A stretch of DNA of 32,337 nucleotides, taken from contig BBXU01003103.1 in the NCBI GenBank assembly GCA_001598975.1, positions 1 to 32,337 on the forward strand, given 5' to 3'. Shown in pieces: positions 1 through 9,618 of the stretch; position 1 is the stretch's first letter; the number at the start of each line of letters is the position of its first letter. The translations under genes and the position numbers were made by a program. This DNA comes from Parachlorella kessleri. Its lineage: Eukaryota; Chlorophyta; Trebouxiophyceae; Chlorellales; Chlorellaceae. The notes beneath the pieces were generated by a model. The model had not been told where the DNA came from. It saw only the letters and a program-made list of their open reading frames with translations, and did no database searches.

Positions 1-78
1 CCCCCCCTTTACGCCCTCCTCGTCACCTTCCAAGCCGCCTCCACAGACCCACCCCCCCATACACGCTCTCCTCCTCAC

Positions 79-796
79 CTGCACCCCAGCCAGTACGCGC
101 TGAGCCACAAGTCCAGCGTGCCCAGCACGAAGGCCACCTTGTCGCGCACCAGAATCTGGCGCGGCCGCAGCCGCAGCTGGCCCAGCCGGCGCTTCAGGAA
201 TCGTCGGGCTTCCAGCTGCAGCTCGCGCAGGTCGGCCTCGCCCAACACTGGCCCAAAGTCCAGCTGCAGCAGCAGGGGTGGTGGGATGAAAAACAGACCC
301 TGAGGGCTTGTGGCTGCAGCAGCAGAAGCTCCAGGGTGGCCGGCTGCTTCACCAAAGGGGTGGAGGAGGAGCAGACTGGAGCACATGGGTGTCGGAGAGG
401 GTTAGAAAACATGACGTCGGATTTGTTATTGCTTTGACAGAGGCTTACAGGCTGCAAGGCAAGCTTCCTCTTTACACCGCAGGGTATTTTGCAACCCCAC
501 CCAGGTGTGGGCCTGCCCAACCACGTGCCCCGACCCTATGGCTGCCACCTTCACGCCCAGGTCACCTGCTCATAGTCGTCTTCCCTTTCGGACTCGCTCT
601 CGCTGGGCATGACGCTCTCCTGCCTCTGGAAGGCGCCATGTGACCCCGCTGCTAGTTCTGCCAGGGTGTCAACCAGCACCTCAGCTGAGTGGGCCAGAGG
701 GGACTGTGGCACGGCAGGCGGCCCCTGAGTGGGATCAGAAGGCAACCTTTCCACCTCCGTCTGGCTGTCTTGTCCGTTTACCCCTCGTTCATCCAT
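79..796 (-). CDS. Probable glycerophosphocholine acyltransferase (GPC1/DUF2838 family), 5' part
   Basis: Two coding exons are visible: 796-566 (ATG at 796-794, 77 codons) and 299-79, joined in phase 0 (donor GTGACC, acceptor CAG). The next donor, GTGAGG, lies at 78-73, so the gene continues off the left edge. Exon 1 encodes a Ser/Glu-rich acidic N-terminus ending in EREDDYEQ. Exon 2 reads into a basic stretch and then RDKVAFVLGTLDLWLSAYWL, which resembles the start of the membrane region of the GPC1/DUF2838 family. Those enzymes are multi-pass ER proteins that acylate glycerophosphocholine to lysophosphatidylcholine. Only the first membrane segment is inside the window, so the family call rests on one motif read by eye; another multi-pass membrane protein remains possible. 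Confidence 0.55.
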
Positions 797-1191
797 GCCA
801 CCGCTGTGGTCAGTGGCGCCAGCGAGGGTCACTGAACAGAGCCCTCTCGATGGGAGCCTGGCCGGCAATGAATCTGGCGGCCCGGGCCTGGGTTTCGATA
901 CTGACCTAGCTGGCACCGAGCCCACGCAAAGCATGCAAGGCGCGCGCAAAAACCAACATCTGTAACTGGTGCCCCAAGTGATGCACTCGGCAGGGTTGGT
1001 GCATCTCAAGATCTTAACCCAAGCGCATGATGGAGCGCTGGTGGGTTTAGGGTTGAGCCTGAGCTGCAACAGCCGGATGCCAGGTTGCCCCACGAGGTCA
1101 CCTGTGAGCGTGTGTCACTGCAATGATGGTCGCTGCAAAGTCCAGGCTACAGCCATACACTGGCATGACTGTGTGAGCTACAGCTGCTACA
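797..1191. other. Intergenic: upstream region of the acyltransferase-like gene
   Basis: No coding exon is supported here. The interval lies between the ATG of the left-hand gene and the presumed poly(A) site of the F-box gene, both on the minus strand. It should contain the promoter and 5' UTR of the left-hand gene. I found no clear TATA element. Confidence 0.5.
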
Positions 1192-1196
1192 TTACA
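1192..1196 (-). terminator. Candidate poly(A) signal TGTAA of the F-box/LRR gene
   Basis: TTACA on the plus strand is TGTAA on the transcribed strand, the usual volvocalean poly(A) signal. It is the first one after the stop codon at 1824 and implies a 3' UTR of about 630 nt. Confidence 0.45.
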
Positions 1197-1451
1197 GTAT
1201 ACAAGGCTAACCTAGTGTCGAAGTTCAACAGATTACCACCACCTGGGCTTGTTTCACAGGCAAATGCTACCTCGCTGGCTGGCGACCTTGCGCCGCTGGA
1301 CCTACGGCACAAAAAGATGGCTTATACTAGAAGTACAGCAACTCATCATGACTGATACGGTCCCTCCACCTGAAACCTATAGCGACAGAGAGACTATGTT
1401 CTTTCTGACGGGGTCAAGCATGCAGTGGCTGCATATGTTGACAACCGGAAG

Positions 1452-1476
1452 GCTTGCAGCAACAGATGCTGCAAGC
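1452..1476 (-). other. Perfect hairpin in the F-box gene 3' UTR
   Basis: A 9-bp perfect inverted repeat (GCTTGCAGC / GCTGCAAGC) flanks a 7-nt loop. It lies inside the inferred 3' UTR of the F-box/LRR mRNA. Function unknown; it may be chance. Confidence 0.4.
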
Positions 1477-1823
1477 TGAAGGCTTCCCTATCTATGGTGC
1501 AAGCAGGGCAAGCAAAGCCCCAAGGACATACTAACACCATACAAACATAGTCTAGAGCATATCTACCAAGCACATATGACGCCGACTCCCTTGAACGCAC
1601 AGATGCAGCAAGCCTCGCCTAGACAGTCGCAGGGTACATCACAGGGGTGTCCATAGCCCCGGTAGGCTTTGCCACCATTAAGGAAACCCTAATGGAAAGG
1701 AAGGCTCCTCAATACCCGCCCCTCACAATGCCTGCTGCTTCCTCCACCTCCACCTCCCACTCACCGTGCAAATCTCCAGGTTCTAACTGGCACCTGATCC
1801 TTTCACATCACGTGCAGTCCCTC

Positions 1824-3464
1824 TTAAACATCAATCTCACATGACACACTTTCCCCATGCGGAGCCCGCAACTCCAGCCCCGCCCGCAGCCCATCTACCA
1901 CCCATAGGGACTCTTCATCCCACAGCGGACTGGGCAAGGCATATTCTGAGTATCTCAGCTGCTTGTCCAGCTTGAAATCCCGCAGCGGCAGCCCCATCAG
2001 CAGCGGCAGCTCCTCCCGAGAGAACCGCAGCCACGGGCAGCCCTCCAGCTGCAGGCTGGTAAGGCGGGTGGCATGCCTTAGCACTGCCTCGATGCTGCCC
2101 ACCAGGCCTTGCTCGATGTACAGGTGCTCCAGGTTGCGCAGCCAGGGGCCAGGAGGCAGTGCCCAACCTGGCGCTTCCCGGTCGTCGGCGCTTTGCAGGT
2201 GCAGTTCTCGCAGCGCAGGCAGCTGGGCTATCAGGGGATAATAAAAGTGGGAGAAGAGGTACGTTAGGGCAGTCAGGGCCCTGAGAGCCGGCAAGTCTGG
2301 CAGCGGCTCCCCTGCTGCAAGACCGCCGCCTTTCACAATGTGAAGCCGCTCCAGGTTGTTCAGGGGCACCAGGGCATCCCACTCCGTCCAGGTCAGCTCC
2401 GGCAAAACGAGTTCGAGGTCTTTGACTGAGCGGCAGTGAGACATGGCGGTAGCGCTGAGGTGGGGCCCAGGGTGGGCAAGGCACAGCTCTTCCAGGGCTG
2501 GGAAAATGGGGGGATTGCCACTGCCACTCAGCCGAGGGAGGTCCACTGCATGGAGGGAAAGGTAGCTGACTGACACTGCTGTCTGGCACCAGGCCCAAGG
2601 AATGCGAGGGCGCTCCTCCCTGATTAGGGTATGGTGGTTGAAGCGTGGCTGCACTCGCAAAGACAGGCGGTTCAGGCGGGATAGTGCTGAGAGGCTGGCG
2701 GGTAGCTCTTGGCCTGGCGACAAGCTGCTGCATTCCAAGTGCAGCTGGCAGAGCTGGCTTAGGCTGGATAGGCTGTCAAGTGGTGCAGCACAGTCTTCCA
2801 GCCAGCACTGGCACTTCAATGCTGTCAGCGCTGTCAGGCTAGCGAGGTAAGGGACCCTCGTGGGCAGGTTGTCTACGTCCTGAAGCTTCAGGACCTGTGA
2901 AGAAAGGCAGCAGGGAGAGGTTAAAGCACGCCAAGCCTACCTCCCAAGCCCCAGGCAAGCAAGATTTCGTTTGACACCCATTGCAGTAAGGCGCACTTGC
3001 TGCCTCCCTGCACTGTTCTGCAAGGTTAGGCTGCCTATTGGTGTTCGCATCCCCAAGGCTGCAAGCCCTCCTGCGACCCAGTGTCAATAGGTGGGTAGCC
3101 CTGACTTCCGTTGTTGAGGGCAGTCACCCACCTTCAGAGCTGTCAACGATGCTAGGAACGACATGTCTGCACAGGGCCGGTACAGGCTGACCTTTCGGAC
3201 TGCTGGGCCAACGCTGGCAAGCCATCGAGCCCACTGAGAGAACCCAGCATCTGTGAGGCCTCCTGGGCCTGACAGGGTGCGCCATACTCTCACTTTCTCC
3301 CATGCGGTGACAGGCTGCCATACCAGGTGGGCAAAGCGCTTGCTTAGTAGGCAGATTGTCCTGACCGTGTCGAGCACGCCTTCGATCCTGACAAGGTGCC
3401 CTATGACCCTAGCAAGAAGATCATCATTAAGGGACAATACAGTGACCGAATCCCTGGACATCAT
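1824..3464 (-). CDS. F-box / leucine-rich-repeat protein
   Basis: Two exons: 3464-3132 (111 codons) and 2894-1824 (357 codons including stop), joined in phase 0 with donor GTGGGT and acceptor CAG, giving 467 residues. Residues about 11-50 (LNDDLLARVIGHLVRIEG, then CLLSKRFAHLVW) have the F-box pattern. From residue ~85 to the end there are repeated leucine-rich units such as LASLTALTALK, LSQLCQLHLE, LSRLNRLSLRV, LRNLEHLYIE and RLTSLQLEGC. F-box/LRR proteins act as substrate receptors of SCF ubiquitin ligases; the target cannot be read from sequence. The start chosen is the first of two adjacent ATGs (3464 and 3461). The frame stays open upstream to about 3548, next to an acceptor-like TTTTCACAG, so an extra 5' exon is possible. 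It is divergently paired with the FabZ gene. Confidence 0.75.
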
Positions 3465-3848
3465 GAACGGCTCGGCAATAGAGAGCACGTCCCCGACGCT
3501 CAAATCGATCACTCTTGCACTGATCACGTTATATGAGCAGAAACTGTGAAAACACGGGCAGCATCAACGACAAGTGGATGCACTGTAAGTTGCCCTAAGA
3601 CTCAAGCGAGTACACCGGGCGGCAGCAGTAGATCAGGCCCCACTTTGTGGACCCTTACAGCCTGCACTATTTGTGAAAACCCTTAGGAAGGTGCTGACAG
3701 CGCATTGTCAGCTCATTGGAGCTCCCGCCAGGCATGCGTTGCAACCTTTGCCTAGCCTTTGCCTCTCGACCCAAACCCAACCACGCACCACAAACTGGAT
3801 AACCTGTCGCTTCGGGTTACCTGGCATACTAGCACTAGCGCATCAAGG
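3465..3848. promoter_or_regulatory. Shared upstream region of the divergent F-box and FabZ genes
   Basis: The two start codons point away from each other across 384 bp, so both promoters and 5' UTRs must lie here. No coding exon is supported apart from a possible F-box 5' extension near 3548. No convincing TATA box was found. Confidence 0.5.
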
Positions 3849-5717
3849 ATGGTGGCCAGCACTCTTACCTGTGGGGCCTGTAGCTGCATGTCCCTGCAGC
3901 GGCGCTCCCCGGCTCAAAAGGTGGCAGCCTCCAGACCCTTCAGCTGCCATCGGGGGGCCAGGCTGGTCGTTAGGGCCGAGGCAGCGACGGAGGTGGAGCT
4001 GGTCAAGCAGGGGTGAGCCGGGTTTATACTGATCCCCAGCCTTGGAACCAGACAGCTCTATACCTAACTCTATCCAATGTGCACACGAACCGTATTCGCT
4101 CGGCAGTTTGCTACAAACTGTCCCTGGGTGCCATCTTGCCTGCAGGCCTAACTTCAAGGCTTCCAAGGAGATTCAGGAGATCATGAGCATCCTGCCCCAC
4201 AGGTAGGGGTGGCCTTGTAGGCACATTTCGGACCCTAAACAGATTGTGTACACCCGGCATGGCAGCGCAAAGCTTTGCTGAAGCGTACTCTAGTGTGTTG
4301 CAGCCCTGATATGGCACACCAAAAGTTGTCCCTAAGCTACATACTTTGACACATATGCAACAGGCGGAAAACTGTCCAAAATTACCACTGTAGGTTCCCC
4401 TTCCTGCTCCTGGATCGGGTGCTGGAGGTTGAGCATGCCAAGTATGCCATCGGCTACAAGAATATCACCATCAACGACCAGTTCTTCCCAGGCCACTTCC
4501 CACAGCGGGCCATCATGCCAGGTGTGCCAGGCCTGCCTGCAAGTTCCTGACTGTAGACAACTGGTCTACATTGAGCTTTCCGTGAAGCTGCCTTGCGCGG
4601 CTATTACCAAGCGTTGCTGCCCGACGCTGTACGTCGTATGGCTGCTAACGGAACCACCAATGTCGGCCTAGTCACACCGCAACGACATGGCAAGCGTGAG
4701 GGAGCAAGACCTCATAGACAAGAGTGCATACCACCTGCCTTTGCCGAGACTGCCTCTCAGGCATGCACTGAGATTCCGATGCCGAGTTCAGCAGTAGGCC
4801 AGGATGGCCAATGTAGTGCCTCCTGTGGGAGCGGGTGGGTACTGGTGTCCCGGCTGGGTGCTTGTTGTCATCACCGTACGCAACGCTGGTACTCACAGCG
4901 CTGTGAAGTCTGCCTATATCCATCATGCAAGCAGGCCTACTTCAAGGCAGGCCCGTGCCCAGCCAGAAGTAAGATGGGCCTTCACAGGACCCCCTGGAAC
5001 CCCAGTCCATCCAGGTGCCAGCCTCTGACAGTGAGTGTACTCCCTTACGCTCCCTAACTCCCTCCCCCCTCCCCCGCTTGCAGGCGTGCTGCAGGTGGAG
5101 GCGCTGGCCCAGCTGGGCGGCATCGTGATGATCGACCCCGCCGACCAGGCCCAGCAGAACAACTTCTTCTTCGGCGGCGTGGACAAGTGCCGCTGGAAGA
5201 AGCCGGTGGTGCCCGGGGACATGCTGGTCAGTCAGTCGAACAGCCTCTGGTGTGCGGTCGTCGCAGCCGGAATTATCGCACGTTCTGTCGGATCAATCAG
5301 CTGCAGGCTGTCCTAACCAAGCTAGCCTGGAAGTAGGATGAGCTGCGACTGGAAACCTTGTGATGCTCGGTTAAATAAGCGGGCAATGGGCCAGGTAGGG
5401 AGGCAGGCTTCCTGCCCTGTTTACTGCATGTGATGCTTGCTTGGGCGTAGCTGCCTCTCATTCGTGTCTGTGGCGCACAAGGGGGCATTATCTCTACCGC
5501 CCTGACAGCTACCCCTGTGCCCAACCCAAGCCCTCTCCGCCTTTATCTATCCCTTGCCCCACTGCCCGCTGCTATTGGGCCCCTGGCGTTGTAGATGATG
5601 CGCGTGGACGTGACCAAGTTCAACAAGAAGTTTGGCATCTGCAAGATGGACGCCAAGGCCTACGTGGGCCAGGACATTGTGTGCGAGGCGGAGCTGACGC
5701 TGGTCATGGGCAAGTGA
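3849..5717 (+). CDS. fabZ: 3-hydroxyacyl-[acyl-carrier-protein] dehydratase FabZ, plastid form
   Basis: Five exons, 3849-4012, 4146-4202, 4394-4521, 5084-5226 and 5595-5717, splice in agreeing phases to 204 residues. The enzyme removes water from 3-hydroxyacyl-ACP in the type II fatty acid synthase of the plastid stroma. Residues 1 to about 47 form a transit peptide rich in Ala, Ser and Arg, ending near ARLVVRAEA. The hot-dog domain follows, with [14 protein letters not shown], then [17 protein letters not shown] carrying catalytic His108, and [13 protein letters not shown] carrying catalytic Glu122; the 14-residue spacing equals that of E. coli FabZ. ATG 3849 is preferred because it begins a typical transit peptide. 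The protein is complete and the call is firm. Confidence 0.95.
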
Positions 5718-6311
5718 GCACTGATGTTTGAGTCACAGCATGGTAGCAGGCAGCGTGCAGGTGGTGAGGCTGCTTCTCGTGCCACCAAGTCACCATCAGT
5801 GTGTGGTGGAGGTGAGGGCGGGGAAGCTAGCTAGGTTGCAGACAGGCAGGCAATTGAGTCGGGTGTCCTGGGGGTTGTTGGCGCTTTCCCGTCCCTTCCG
5901 GTGGCGCTGTTCCTGTCCCTTCCCAGGCCTCTCCCCCTGTGCTGTACAAGCCCCAGATCAGTACAGTCCAACTATTTATGTGGCCAGGTGAGTCTAGGGT
6001 CAGCCGGGGCAGGCAGAACTGTGTTTCCATGGGTGTGAGTACTGTTTTCTGCTGTGCCCGCTTGACTTGCGGGGTATGTCAGCCGCTGCGTGCATGTTGG
6101 TGTGTCAACGGGCATATTCTGTCTGTGTGCACTGTGGGACTGTTGCTTGTACACGCTGTCGCGGTCTTCTGCCTGGACTTTGTGAGATAACAGTGCTGAG
6201 ACTTCAGTGCGGCAGTGGCTCCTTGTCGCCGTTGGAGTGTTTGTATTTGTCCTTCTGAGAGGGCAGGGTTATGAAGCATGCTTCGTGATCATCTGACTAC
6301 TTCATTGGAGG

Positions 6312-6316
6312 TGTAA
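6312..6316 (+). terminator. Candidate poly(A) signal TGTAA of FabZ
   Basis: First TGTAA after the FabZ stop codon (5715-5717); it implies a 3' UTR of about 600 nt. The stretch from 5718 contains no supported exon. Confidence 0.5.
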
Positions 6317-7433
6317 CTTTCTATGACAAAGGGGATGGTTTTTTGCGCACCATTAGTTTGCCAGGCTTGGAACATCTTTCGAGTCTGTGTATGGTTGCCA
6401 ACACCCCAGACCCACGGGAGCATAGAAGACGCTCCACATGAGCATGGGGGCCCAGCGTGAGGCAGCCAAAGTTATCGCGATTGCTGTCACCATATATAGC
6501 CAGCCCTGCACACTGCGTAAGTATGATAGCTGTGCCGCACTTGCTCTGCGGCAGGGTGGCAGGTGGCGTGAGGATAGACTTTCTAGCTGGACAACTGCCT
6601 GCATGGACGCTATGCTGCGCATGCTTTGCTCATCCTTGCGCCAGCCCCACTTCCCCCCTCTCATCACCCATCGCAAGCAAGCCTTGCCACAGAAAGGCTT
6701 GCTGGGGTCATGCAAAGCCTTGCCCCCTTCATGGCGCGCGCCTTGACGTGCGCCTCGACGACCAAGGGTGGCTATGGCTGCTTGCCAATTTCGGCACAAA
6801 TGAGCTGATCCCAGACTTGTTCCTCCCACCCACCCATCCCAACACAAGCCACACTACTTGCACCTTGGGCCAACAACCCCAACGTGGACCGCCAGGCAAA
6901 CACACCTCCGCTCCTCGCCACCTGCATACCACAGCTGGACGGCTCCCGCCCTCGCAAGCCCCGCCGCCACCCCAGCCACACCCCAGCTGTTCAACTAAAC
7001 AAACGCTGGATATCTTCCCCACTCAAACCCAGGCCTGACCCCATAGCTCTCCAGAGTGGCTCCAGGGCACATGGCCACCCCAAGGCCACGCAGGCTCAAA
7101 CCGATAGCCTGCCTTCACAAATGTCCTCGAGGGGTCACTCCCCGTGAACCCAATTTGGGCAGGCATAGGAGCCATTAATGCCTAGAATGAAGCCCCTGCT
7201 CACCCAGGCAACTGGCATGGCCAGCGCATCCCTCCGTCGGGGTTGAACTAACGCATTAGCTCCTCCTACCAACACTAAGACCAGGCTCCCCATGCTAACG
7301 CGCGCACCCTGACCTGTGTGGGTGGCACCGCACCAGTCCAGCTCCACTGCAAGCTGCGCCTGTGCCTGGCTTTAGTATGCTGAGGCCAACTTCTCCCTCA
7401 ACCTCCTTGATCCTCACAGTTATCACTTCATTG
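6317..7433. other. Intergenic gap between convergent FabZ and eL34 genes
   Basis: About 1.1 kb without a gene I can support. Long open frames exist on both strands (for example 6457-7038 plus and 6353-6847 minus), but none starts at an ATG with a recognisable protein or joins to other exons. The part from about 6820 to 7010 is C-rich on the plus strand. Confidence 0.45.
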
Positions 7434-7438
7434 TTACA
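7434..7438 (-). terminator. Candidate poly(A) signal TGTAA of eL34
   Basis: TTACA on the plus strand, the first occurrence beyond the eL34 stop codon. It gives a short 3' UTR of about 110 nt, as expected for a ribosomal protein mRNA. Confidence 0.55.
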
Positions 7439-7546
7439 CCAGCAAACCAGCCAGCTGCCACAGAACACTGCACGCTGCCTGCGCCCTGCAGCTGCTCAGC
7501 TGCTTGCTGTCCGCTGCTGCCAACGCCAACGCTGCGCTGCCGCTGC

Positions 7547-8132
7547 TCACTTCTTCTTTTCAGCTGCCTTCTCCTTGGCCTTCTGCAGCTTGAGCACCTT
7601 CTTCACGATCTTCTGCTCCTCCACCAGGAAAGCCCTGATAATGCGCTCCTTCACGACAGCATGGCTGAGGTGGCCGCCATAGGCACGGTGGACGGTCTTC
7701 TTAGACTTGTTGATGCGAGAGAGGGTGTCGGGGCGGCGAGCGGGCAGGCCGTTCAGCCTCTGACCGCTGATCGGGCAAGTGGGGATAGAGCTGCAAGAAG
7801 TAAGCAGAGCCCAGGAGGTGAGCGCTAGTCGATGCCCGGTTGTAAGTGCGAGGCCAAGGTGAAACTCACAGGGAACCTCAGGACGTCATGCAGCAGGTTA
7901 AAAACATATATATCATGTTCAGCCTTGAACCACAAACTATTCGCACGCTGGCTGTTCCGGCATGCCAGTGCAGCCCCCCATCCCCAGCATGACTACACGC
8001 TGATGCCGCCGCGCACCTCGGCTTCTTGAGCAGCTGATACACAAGCTTGCCACCTGGTGTCTTCACCAGGCGCTGCTTGTTGGACTTGGTGGCGTAGCTG
8101 TGACGCCGCCTGTAAGTGAGACGCTGCACCAT
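7547..8132 (-). CDS. RPL34: Cytosolic 60S ribosomal protein eL34
   Basis: Two exons: 8132-8017 and 7790-7547, with donor GTGCGC, acceptor TTGCAG and matching phases, giving 119 residues, the normal eL34 length. The N-terminus [19 protein letters not shown] and the C-terminal [19 protein letters not shown] are diagnostic. The tail is Lys/Ala-rich and ends in AEKKK. Of the four zinc-ribbon cysteines of animal eL34 only the first pair is partly kept (TCPISG); the second pair is replaced (GGHLSHAVV), resembling the cysteine-poor plant proteins. It is a structural protein of the large ribosomal subunit. The single intron (7791-8016) holds no convincing snoRNA. Confidence 0.96.
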
Positions 8133-9465
8133 CTTGCCCGCTCCTTGCAAGAGAAAGGGCCAGGCAGGGGTGATTTCCAGGTATTGGGTGTCGGCCACAG
8201 CAGGACCCACGAAGCATGGGCGGGAAGATAGTGCTGGCTTGAACTTTGAACTCACTGACCGTTTGATGATTGCTTTGCTCTCAGGCTGTATGACATTATA
8301 TTGTGATTGTGCTGTACTAATGGAGGATCCAGATGTTGACACATGTTCTTTGTGGGCCACTATTCGCTTAGGTGAAGCTTAGATTCATCTCTAGACCTGA
8401 GGGAACGCTTGTCTAAGAGCAGGCTCAGGAAGCCTTGGTGGCTCACGGGCCAAGCGCATGGGCTCCGTCATGCTTGGCAGGAGGCTCATCTAGTGGCTGC
8501 GTTCCTGGCAGCCGCCAGGTGTCAAATACTGTGTGACCTTAGTTGGCTGCAACTACTCAGTTGTGCGCAGGTAGGCGTGCAGTCATAGCAAGGCGAGGTT
8601 CTCAGTGAACCCCCCTCGGAGCCTCTGTAAGTTGGAACTCCTTGCAGTTGCACCGAGGACCATTTCATGGGGAATAGATGGCTGGAAAAGTCCCTTCTTA
8701 GCTCCCTTCCCTCCCAAGTCTCACCCACCTCCCAGCGCCTTGCAGCCCCTCAAATTTACAACTCTGTGGTGCCGGCCGCTGGTGTGCGCATCCCTGTAAA
8801 GGCACTCTTCTGTACGGCAGATCCCAGGTGTTGGCATATCTGGGCTACAGGCTCCGCTGAGCTCCTACCACCGTGTCCATGTGTCAGGGACTACTCTTGT
8901 GAAGCACTAAGGATGGCTTGCATCAGTCCTCAAAGCCAAGCCTTGCATGCCGCATTTGTGGCACCAGCCTGCTTACCCGGCCCAATGGAGTACCTGCCAC
9001 CAGGAATAGGTGTCAACCGCTACTACTCAGTTGTGAGGTGCCCATCCACCTCGATGGAGCATGTCGTCTAGAGCCTCAGTAACTTCACCCTGTAGCCTGG
9101 GTGAGGATGGCGGCCTGGACTTTACACAAAGGCCCGGCCGCCCACCAGAAGTCGACTAGGCCTTATGCCTACATCACTTGGTCACTAAGAAGGCGCCTAA
9201 ATACCTTTACCACTGTGCAGAATGAGAAGAAATCGACCAGCAGACTGGTAATCGTTCTAGAATATGGATACCAATGCTATTGTCTCACAAATTAATATAT
9301 ATGCCTTCACCCACGGTTGCAAACTCGCATGCCTCGTACACAACCCAAGCTCACACAAAATCCTGGGGGTTCGTTCCACTCTTGCACAGCTACCCCTTAC
9401 TCCTATGATCGCACAGAGAACAGTCAGCATTTGGGAGAAGCCCAACTCAGCACAGCACGCATGCA
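8133..9465. other. Intergenic: eL34 promoter side to the aldehyde dehydrogenase 3' end
   Basis: About 1.3 kb with no supported exon. The eL34 promoter and 5' UTR must lie at its left end. A plus-strand open frame with ATG at 8667 (134 codons) resembles no family I know and has no partner exons, so I do not call it. Confidence 0.45.
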
Positions 9466-9470
9466 TTACA
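9466..9470 (-). terminator. Candidate poly(A) signal TGTAA of the aldehyde dehydrogenase gene
   Basis: TTACA on the plus strand, first occurrence beyond the stop codon at 9619-9621, implying a 3' UTR of about 150 nt. Confidence 0.55.
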
Positions 9471-9618
9471 GATCATACTCACAAGCGAACCCAACATCAT
9501 TACTGCCGGCACAAACCACGGTAAAGAGGCCTTGCTTGCCCCCAACTCTCGGTCTCGACTACCACAGACTCTCACAGCACGCAGCTTGGGTTTTTGGCCA
9601 CGGCCCTCGGTTGCGTGC

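Noticed and set aside
1915..2733. 272-codon minus-strand open frame in a second frame within the F-box gene
   Set aside because: Overlaps the LRR-encoding frame; its product is Pro/Ala/Arg-rich without repeats, a shadow frame of GC-rich coding DNA.
6457..7038. 193-codon plus-strand open frame between FabZ and eL34
   Set aside because: It starts at GTG, has no recognisable domain, is overlapped by open frames on the other strand, and its C-terminal half is low-complexity Pro/Thr from C-rich DNA.
7791..8016. Possible C/D-box snoRNA in the eL34 intron
   Set aside because: The best C-box-like element (ATGATAT) has two mismatches to RTGATGA and no terminal stem pairs with the CTGA candidates.
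8667..9071. 134-codon plus-strand open frame with ATG upstream of eL34
   Set aside because: No family resemblance, no partner exons and no strong splice or poly(A) context. It could be checked with RNA-seq.
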